A stretch of DNA of 64,000 nucleotides from Muriicola jejuensis (lineage in GTDB: Bacteria; Bacteroidota; Bacteroidia; Flavobacteriales; Flavobacteriaceae). Made by a program: the position numbers and the translations under genes. The first letter of the stretch is position 1; each line of letters starts with the position of its first letter. The stretch is from assembly GCF_010671595.1 (NCBI RefSeq), contig NZ_JAABOP010000002.1, positions 552,208 to 616,207 of the forward strand, in the 5' to 3' direction. The notes beneath the pieces were generated by a model. That model was not told the origin of the DNA, did no database searches, and saw nothing but the letters and a program-made list of their open reading frames with translations. This document shows, piece after piece, positions 59,261-64,000 of the stretch.

Positions 59261-59731
59261 ATGAAATACACCCGATTGACTAAAGAGCAGTTAGAAGAAT
59301 TACATCCTGAATTCATCAATTTCCTTGCGACCCAGTCCATAACGGCTTCGGAATGGGAAATGATCAAGACTAACAGGCCGCACGTGGCCGAAGAGGAGAT
59401 CGACGTGTTCAGCGACCTGGTCTGGGAAGGGGTATTGCAGAAGGTACAGTACCTCGAGAATATTTCCGCCAATCATATGCACCTATTCTACCTCGCAGAA
59501 AAGGAAATGAAGCTGATCTCGGTAAAAGTGAGGAATCCGGGGATAGACCTTTCTACCTCAGAAGGGTTTGCCTGGTTTAAGAAGAACTGGCAATCCGACT
59601 ATGTCGATTATCTGGTGGCCTCCAGGGCCTATTCAGAAGATGTCAGTGCGGATAAGTTCCGGCTTATTCAGGAAGGAGCGGTAATCACAAAAGGGGAGTT
59701 GTACCAATGGTTTGATAAAATCATAGAATAA
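59261..59731 (+). CDS. DUF6495-like cytosolic protein
   Basis: This 156-residue protein has no signal or membrane segment. It begins MKYTRLTKEQLEELHPEFINFLATQSI and ends KGELYQWFDKIIE. It is mainly helical and acidic, and I take it for DUF6495 from memory of flavobacterial genes upstream of hisS. Function is unknown. Its ATG directly follows the T-tract of the preceding terminator, and the hisS promoter overlaps its end. Confidence 0.7.
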   Translation: MKYTRLTKEQLEELHPEFINFLATQSITASEWEMIKTNRPHVAEEEIDVFSDLVWEGVLQKVQYLENISANHMHLFYLAEKEMKLISVKVRNPGIDLSTSEGFAWFKKNWQSDYVDYLVASRAYSEDVSADKFRLIQEGAVITKGELYQWFDKIIE

Positions 59732-59742
59732 GGCGATATTTG
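59711..59742 (+). promoter_or_regulatory. Promoter of hisS
   Basis: TTTG (59711-59714), a 20-base spacer and GATATTTG (59735-59742; one mismatch to TAnnTTTG). The -33 element is inside the upstream gene. Confidence 0.55.
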
Positions 59743-59759
59743 CCGAACTACCCTAGCAT

Positions 59760-61136
59760 ATGGCACAAAAACCCTCTATTCCCAAAGGCACCAGAGACTT
59801 CAGTCCGGCTGAGGTCGCTAAAAGGAACTACATTTTCGATACCATCCGGAATCAATTCGAGATCTATGGTTTTCAGCCCATAGAGACCCCCAGTTTTGAG
59901 AACCTGGAGACCCTGATGGGGAAATATGGGGATGAGGGTGACCGTCTCATTTTTAAGATCCTCAATTCAGGCGATTATTTAAATAAGGTGGATGACCGTA
60001 CCCTTGAAGAAAAGGACGCAGCTGCCCTGACTCCCCAGATCTCTGAAAAGGCCCTTAGGTACGACCTTACCGTGCCCTTTGCCAGATATGTGGTGATGCA
60101 CCAGAATGAGATCGATTTACCCTTTAAAAGATATCAGATCCAACCTGTGTGGAGGGCAGACCGGCCCCAAAAGGGGCGGTTCCGGGAGTTTTACCAGTGC
60201 GATGCAGATGTGGTCGGGCCCAGTTCCCTCCTGCAGGAAGTGGAATTGATCCAGTTGTACGATGCGGTTTTTGCGGATCTCGGTCTGGAGAAGGTCACCA
60301 TCAAGATCAACCACAGAAAGATCCTGAGCGCGATTGCCGAAGTGATCGGTGCCCACGAACAACTGATCCCTTTTACGGTGGCCCTTGACAAACTGGATAA
60401 GATCGGGGAGGAGGGAGTCATACGGGAAATGGCCGCCTCCGGGATCAGTGAAGCTGCTATCAGGAAAGCCATGCCGTTATTCTCGATATCCGGCGACCAG
60501 GATCAAGCTCTGGGAGTACTCTCTGATTTTCTGAAGGAATCCAAGACAGGGGAGGAAGGCATAGAAGCTCTCCGAATGATCACGGCTACCATAGGTAAAC
60601 TGGGTCTTTCCAGTTGCCGATTGCAAGTGGATGTCACCCTGGCCAGAGGGTTAAATTACTATACGGGGGCCATTTTCGAAGTATCAGCCCCTGAAGGGGT
60701 TCAAATGGGCTCCATCGGTGGGGGAGGCCGGTACGATGATCTTACAGGGATCTTCGGACTGAAGGATCTCAGCGGGGTGGGTATTTCCTTTGGCCTCGAC
60801 AGGATTTACCTGGTGCTGGAAGAGCTCGGGCTCTTTCCGGAAACCGTAGAGGAATCGGTTCAAGTTCTCTTTGTCAACTTCGGTGAAAAAGAAGCTCTGG
60901 CGGCTCTGCCGCTGATCGGTGAACTGAGGAAGGCAGGGATCAAATCGGACCTATATCCCACAGACGCTAAACTTCAGAAACAGCTCAAGTACGCCAATAA
61001 CAGAAAGATCCCCTATGTAGTGCTTTTGGGGAAGGACGAATTGGAGCAAAATACGGTGGTCGTAAAGGACATGGCAAAAGGCAGTCAGAAGACTTATGAT
61101 TGGAAACATCTTCCGGAGTTTATCAAAACCTTATAG
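59760..61136 (+). CDS. hisS: Histidyl-tRNA synthetase
   Basis: This 458-residue class II synthetase starts [15 protein letters not shown]. Motif 2 is [19 protein letters not shown] (about 124-142). The histidine-specific [15 protein letters not shown] is near 297, motif 3 [11 protein letters not shown] near 340, and an anticodon-binding domain (about 365-458) follows. Length is normal. Its end overlaps the convergent Nudix gene by six bases. Confidence 0.96.
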   Translation: MAQKPSIPKGTRDFSPAEVAKRNYIFDTIRNQFEIYGFQPIETPSFENLETLMGKYGDEGDRLIFKILNSGDYLNKVDDRTLEEKDAAALTPQISEKALRYDLTVPFARYVVMHQNEIDLPFKRYQIQPVWRADRPQKGRFREFYQCDADVVGPSSLLQEVELIQLYDAVFADLGLEKVTIKINHRKILSAIAEVIGAHEQLIPFTVALDKLDKIGEEGVIREMAASGISEAAIRKAMPLFSISGDQDQALGVLSDFLKESKTGEEGIEALRMITATIGKLGLSSCRLQVDVTLARGLNYYTGAIFEVSAPEGVQMGSIGGGGRYDDLTGIFGLKDLSGVGISFGLDRIYLVLEELGLFPETVEESVQVLFVNFGEKEALAALPLIGELRKAGIKSDLYPTDAKLQKQLKYANNRKIPYVVLLGKDELEQNTVVVKDMAKGSQKTYDWKHLPEFIKTL

Positions 61137-61679
61137 ATTTCTTCTGATCGCACGGATGACGTCCCGGTAGTAAGATCCTTCATGAGGTACGTACACTTTA
61201 TTATTCCCATTGGAAAACAGGTCCATTTCCCATTGATCAAGGGCCAGTAGCTTTATGTCGGCTACTTCCTCCTCCTGAATGCCGAGAGATGAAAGGGGCT
61301 GCCGCAGTTCGCACAGAAAGGTATGGTGGAATTCGCAGTCCAGTATACCATTTTCATGATGCTGGACCGACTTGAAAATTCCGACCGGGATGAGATCTCC
61401 GGCCTTTATCTTTAAACCTATTTCCTCCCTGACCTCCCTCAAAGCAGCCTGTTTGGCTTTTTCGCCGGCAACCGTATGACCCGCAACGGAAACATCCCAC
61501 AGTCCGGGAAAGGTCTTTTTGGTCTGGGCGCGCTGCTGCAACAGCACTTCATTCTGGGAAGTAAAGAACCAGATGTGCACCGTTGGATGGAAAATACCCT
61601 TTAGATGTGCTTCCGACTTGAGGATACTTTTACCGGTTTGCCTCCCGTCTTGATCCAGTACATCTACCCACTCATCCAT
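61131..61679 (-). CDS. Nudix hydrolase (YfcD/Idi-like)
   Basis: This 182-residue protein has a complete Nudix box, G67 x5 E73 x7 REVREEIGL (81-89), in a fold that starts [18 protein letters not shown], like YfcD and type-1 IPP isomerases. The [18 protein letters not shown] strand precedes the box. The substrate is an unknown nucleoside diphosphate-type compound; the isomerase-specific Cys/Glu pair is not evident. An exact -7 box lies seven bases before the ATG. Confidence 0.87.
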   Translation of the reverse strand: MDEWVDVLDQDGRQTGKSILKSEAHLKGIFHPTVHIWFFTSQNEVLLQQRAQTKKTFPGLWDVSVAGHTVAGEKAKQAALREVREEIGLKIKAGDLIPVGIFKSVQHHENGILDCEFHHTFLCELRQPLSSLGIQEEEVADIKLLALDQWEMDLFSNGNNKVYVPHEGSYYRDVIRAIRRNL

Positions 61680-61685
61680 AATTTA

Positions 61686-61693
61686 CAAACTTA
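61686..61693 (-). promoter_or_regulatory. -7 box of the Nudix gene
   Basis: Read on the minus strand, TAAGTTTG fits TAnnTTTG exactly, six bases before the ATG at 61679, implying a near-leaderless mRNA. Confidence 0.4.
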
Positions 61694-61725
61694 TTCGAGG
61701 CGGAGGCCTGGATTATACCAGACTC

Positions 61726-62814
61726 TTAATTGAAATAGCTAAAGGTCTCTCCGGGTTTGATCGTCAGAAGTGTTTCATAGATCAGGCGGATGACGTTCTC
61801 CACATCGTCCTTGTGAACGGTCTCCACCGTGGTATGCATATACCTCAATGGCAGGGATATCAGGGCAGAGGCCACTCCTCCGTTGCTATAGGCAAAGGCA
61901 TCCGTATCTGTTCCGGTAGACCTGGAAGAGGCCATACGCTGAAACGGGATCTTTTTGGCTTCTGCCGTCTCGATAATGCGCTCTCTGAGTTTATTCTGTA
62001 CTGCCGGAGCATAAGAGATGACCGGACCGGCACCCAACTCGGTGTGCCCCTGTGTCTTTTTGTCGATCATGGGCGTGGTGGTGTCATGGCAGACATCGGT
62101 CACTATAGCGGCATTGGGCCTGATAGTCTGGGTGATCATCTCGGCGCCCCTCAACCCGATTTCCTCCTGTACCGAATTGGTGACGTAGAGACCATAGGGC
62201 AACTTTACCTTATTTTCGTGCAACAGCCTGGCTACTTCGGCGATCATGAATCCACCCGCGCGGTTGTCGATGGCACGGCATACGAATTTGTTCTTGTTCA
62301 GGATATGGAACTGGTCCGGATAGGTGATCACACACCCCACGTGAACACCCAGTTGGAGTACTTCCTCCTTGTTCTTTGCTCCCACATCTATAAAGATGTT
62401 GTCGAGTTGAGGCGGTTTTTCCTTGCTCTTGTCCCGGGTGTGTATGGCCGGCCAGCCAAAAATACCTTTGACGATCCCTTTTTTGGTATGAATATTGACC
62501 CATTTCGATGGGGCGATCTGATGGTCGCTTCCCCCGTTGCGGATGACGTAGATCAGGCCTTCATCCGTAATGTAGTTCACATACCAGGAGATCTCGTCTG
62601 AGTGCCCTTCGATGACCACTTTGTAAGGAGCCTCCGGGTTGATCACGCCCACCGCGGTGCCGTAGGTGTCCGTGATAAAGGTGTCTACATAGGGTTTTAA
62701 ATAATTCATCCAGAGCTTCTGGCCTTCCCATTCGTATCCTGTAGGGGAGGCATTATTCAGGTATTTTTCAAAGAAGTCTATGGATTTTTTAGTGAGTATT
62801 TTAGTGTTGCTCAT
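61726..62814 (-). CDS. M42-family aminopeptidase
   Basis: This 362-residue co-catalytic zinc peptidase has GHSDEI (His 71, Asp 73), AIDNRAGG (bridging Asp 183), QEEIGLRG (Glu 217 catalytic, Glu 218 ligand), VTDVCHD (Asp 240) and MHTTVE (His near 330). It forms large tetrahedral aminopeptidase complexes in relatives. It is cytosolic, with no signal. It is divergent from the DUF4294 gene. Confidence 0.92.
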   Translation of the reverse strand: MSNTKILTKKSIDFFEKYLNNASPTGYEWEGQKLWMNYLKPYVDTFITDTYGTAVGVINPEAPYKVVIEGHSDEISWYVNYITDEGLIYVIRNGGSDHQIAPSKWVNIHTKKGIVKGIFGWPAIHTRDKSKEKPPQLDNIFIDVGAKNKEEVLQLGVHVGCVITYPDQFHILNKNKFVCRAIDNRAGGFMIAEVARLLHENKVKLPYGLYVTNSVQEEIGLRGAEMITQTIRPNAAIVTDVCHDTTTPMIDKKTQGHTELGAGPVISYAPAVQNKLRERIIETAEAKKIPFQRMASSRSTGTDTDAFAYSNGGVASALISLPLRYMHTTVETVHKDDVENVIRLIYETLLTIKPGETFSYFN

Positions 62815-62834
62815 GCAGGTTTATTATTTGCATA

Positions 62835-62842
62835 CAAACTTA
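62835..62842 (-). promoter_or_regulatory. -7 box of the M42 peptidase gene
   Basis: Read on the minus strand, TAAGTTTG fits TAnnTTTG exactly, 20 bases before the ATG at 62814. Confidence 0.5.
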
Positions 62843-62886
62843 GCAATATTCACGTTTAATTAATAACCTTGAAAGCGCTTTATGAT

Positions 62887-62894
62887 TAATTTTG
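62887..62894 (+). promoter_or_regulatory. -7 box of the DUF4294 gene
   Basis: TAATTTTG fits TAnnTTTG exactly. It lies inside the longest possible reading frame (ATG at 62882), so the real start must be further down, at 62909 or 62915. Confidence 0.5.
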
Positions 62895-62908
62895 ACAAGG
62901 TAAAATTC

Positions 62909-63610
62909 ATGGAGATGCGGCCGAAAATAAAATGTGCGGTATTCAGTGCAGTAATGATCATGACAGGCTTCCTGCAGGCTCAGGTGGAGGATCAGCCATT
63001 AGACTCCATACAGGAGAAACTGATCATTATGGAAGGGGATTCCCTGTTTCGGGCATCCATAGCGCTGGATGAGGTATTTCTATTCGGCAAGCTGGATTTC
63101 GATTCCTATGAGGATAAGCTTCGGTATTATATTCTCAAGAGAAAGACACTCAAGGTATACCCTTATGCCAAAATGGCTTCTGAAAGGCTGGTAAGTCTTA
63201 CGGACAGTCTGGAACTTATCAAATCTAAGAGGAAGCAAAAGAAATACACCCGAAAAGTTCAAAAGTACATAGAGGAAGAGTTTTCGGAAGAGCTCAAGAA
63301 GCTGACCCGGACGGAAGGTCAGATCCTGGTAAAACTCATTTACCGTCAAACGGGGATGACTGCTTTTGATCTGGTCAAGGAATTGAGAAGTGGATGGAGG
63401 GCGTTTTGGTACAATACCACGGCAAAGATGTTCAAGATCAGTATTAAGGAAGAATTCAATCCCGAAGCCGTGCACGAGGATTACCTTATAGAGGACATTT
63501 TGCAACGCGCATTTGCGGAGAGAACACTGCAAAGGCAGGAGTCTGTTCTGGACTACGATTACGCTTCCCTGACCAATAAATGGGACCAGCGACAAAAACA
63601 GAAAAAATAG
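62909..63610 (+). CDS. DUF4294 secreted protein
   Basis: This 233-residue protein has a signal peptide ending near LQA-Q. A DUF4294 domain follows: EVFLFGKLDFDSYEDKLRYYILKRKTLKVYPYAKMA, a Lys/Arg-rich helix (SKRKQKKYTRKVQKYIEEEF) and LTRTEGQILVKLIYRQTGMTAFDLVKELRSGW. Function is unknown. I took the ATG at 62909 because AAGG lies eight bases before it and a -7 box excludes 62882. It is the last gene before the rRNA operon. Confidence 0.82.
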   Translation: MEMRPKIKCAVFSAVMIMTGFLQAQVEDQPLDSIQEKLIIMEGDSLFRASIALDEVFLFGKLDFDSYEDKLRYYILKRKTLKVYPYAKMASERLVSLTDSLELIKSKRKQKKYTRKVQKYIEEEFSEELKKLTRTEGQILVKLIYRQTGMTAFDLVKELRSGWRAFWYNTTAKMFKISIKEEFNPEAVHEDYLIEDILQRAFAERTLQRQESVLDYDYASLTNKWDQRQKQKK

Positions 63611-63757
63611 TTGCGCAAAAGGTCTACATCCCTTATCTTTATAAGCCTTTTTTACCAGGAAATACTGCAAAATCCTAGTTTTGAAGGCCTTAATTCAGGA
63701 GCCGAATTTTTTTCTTAAAAATACTTGAAAATATATTTTTAATTAAAAAAAGGGTTC
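63611..63757 (+). other. Gene-free stretch with A/T-rich UP-like element
   Basis: There is no open frame of note. Bases 63728-63750 are almost pure A and T (AAAATATATTTTTAATTAAA...), directly upstream of the rRNA promoter, as expected for an UP element. No TTTG occurs at the proper -33 distance. Confidence 0.4.
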
Positions 63758-63765
63758 TATATTTG
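63758..63765 (+). promoter_or_regulatory. -7 box of the rRNA operon
   Basis: TATATTTG fits TAnnTTTG exactly, about 215 bases before 16S rRNA. Confidence 0.7.
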
Positions 63766-63771
63766 CACCCG

Positions 63772-63980
63772 CTTAACGAGGGATCGTTGGGCGAGAAGAG
63801 TAAGAAAGACAAGTTCATTGATATATTGGTAGACAGCGAATTAAGCCATAGACGGCGCTTTAGGGTGTCGTTATATGGATTGATTAAGATTCTTTAAAGA
63901 TTTAAGGAAACACAAAGAACCGTTTTGAGGCGGGACAGCTTTTGAGGGTTATTGCATTGATGAGATATTAATGTTATAAC
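63772..63980 (+). other. Leader of the rRNA operon transcript
   Basis: About 210 bases between the promoter and 16S. It includes GTTCATTGATATATTGGTAG (63814-63833), a stretch of the type commonly found upstream of 16S in Bacteroidetes and probably part of the antitermination or processing leader. No protein-coding frame is evident. Confidence 0.55.
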
Positions 63981-64000
63981 GATGAAGAGTTTGATCCTGG
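63981..64000 (+). rRNA. rrs: 16S ribosomal RNA, 5' end (partial)
   Basis: GATGAAGAGTTTGATCCTGG is the universal 5' end of bacterial 16S rRNA, containing the 27F primer site AGAGTTTGATCCTGG. The gene runs off the window; the mature end may be a few bases further left. Confidence 0.97.

Noticed and set aside
1..63980. tRNA genes before the rRNA operon
   Set aside because: No GGTTCGAATCC-type T-arm with matching acceptor stem was found in any intergenic gap.
1..64000. Insertion sequences, prophage, CRISPR arrays, toxin-antitoxin or defence genes
   Set aside because: No transposase, integrase, Cas, restriction-modification or toxin-like protein and no regularly spaced repeats were seen; gene content is housekeeping throughout.

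Overview
The window looks like chromosomal core sequence of a member of the Bacteroidota, most likely a marine Flavobacteriaceae species with roughly half G+C. The evidence is the Bacteroidetes-type promoter (-33 TTTG, -7 TAnnTTTG) in front of many genes, lineage-typical families (DUF4199, DUF4252, DUF4294, DUF5777, DUF6263, DUF6515, the 950-residue CarB without its regulatory domain, an Oar-like TonB receptor), cysteine-free L31 and the MtaB/GlmU-like pair. Genus cannot be fixed from here. I see no insertion sequence, prophage, CRISPR array, tRNA or integration site.

Layout. 1-3.1 kb: a YCF48-type lipoprotein, a DUF6515 protein and a minus-strand ECF sigma / anti-sigma / Spy-like operon. 3.2-8.3 kb: minus-strand operon of a GtrB-like glycosyltransferase, phosphoglucomutase and lipid-type ABC exporter, preceded by a DUF4199 gene. 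8.4-15.3 kb: L31, a GlmU-like protein, MtaB, a hydrolase, a lytic transglycosylase, two minus-strand envelope genes and L34. 15.4-20.3 kb: carB and a YceI / c-type cytochrome / DUF5777 module. 20.3-24.1 kb: the oxidative pentose phosphate genes, gnd divergent from zwf-pgl. 24.1-30.8 kb: rmuC and a vitamin B12 uptake locus, in which an ABC importer operon is divergent from a riboswitch-controlled TonB receptor. 30.8-34.7 kb: an S41 protease and a second ECF sigma module with an anti-sigma protein and two DUF4252 proteins. 34.7-45.1 kb: purB, a sirtuin, trmH, small enzymes, a GH13 amylase-like lipoprotein with a Tat-type phosphoesterase, an RNA helicase, rdgB and a membrane methyltransferase. 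45.2-54.6 kb: a SatD-like/DUF3307 pair, a SerB-SerA fusion, rlmH, the nadC-yihY-DUF2147-priA operon and an orphan LytTR response regulator. 54.8-63.6 kb: rpsF-rpsR-rplI, an Oar-like TonB receptor, a DUF6495-like gene, hisS, a Nudix hydrolase, an M42 peptidase and DUF4294. From 63.75 kb: a ribosomal RNA promoter and leader, with 16S rRNA beginning about 20 bases before the window ends.

Most genes are housekeeping. I found no convincing new defence or mobile system. The points most worth a second look are architectural and regulatory: the serine-biosynthesis fusion, the same-frame TAG/TTG junction in the B12 importer, palindromes in the divergent gnd/zwf and cytochrome promoters, terminator/promoter overlaps, the two ECF modules, and a zinc-cysteine-free sirtuin.
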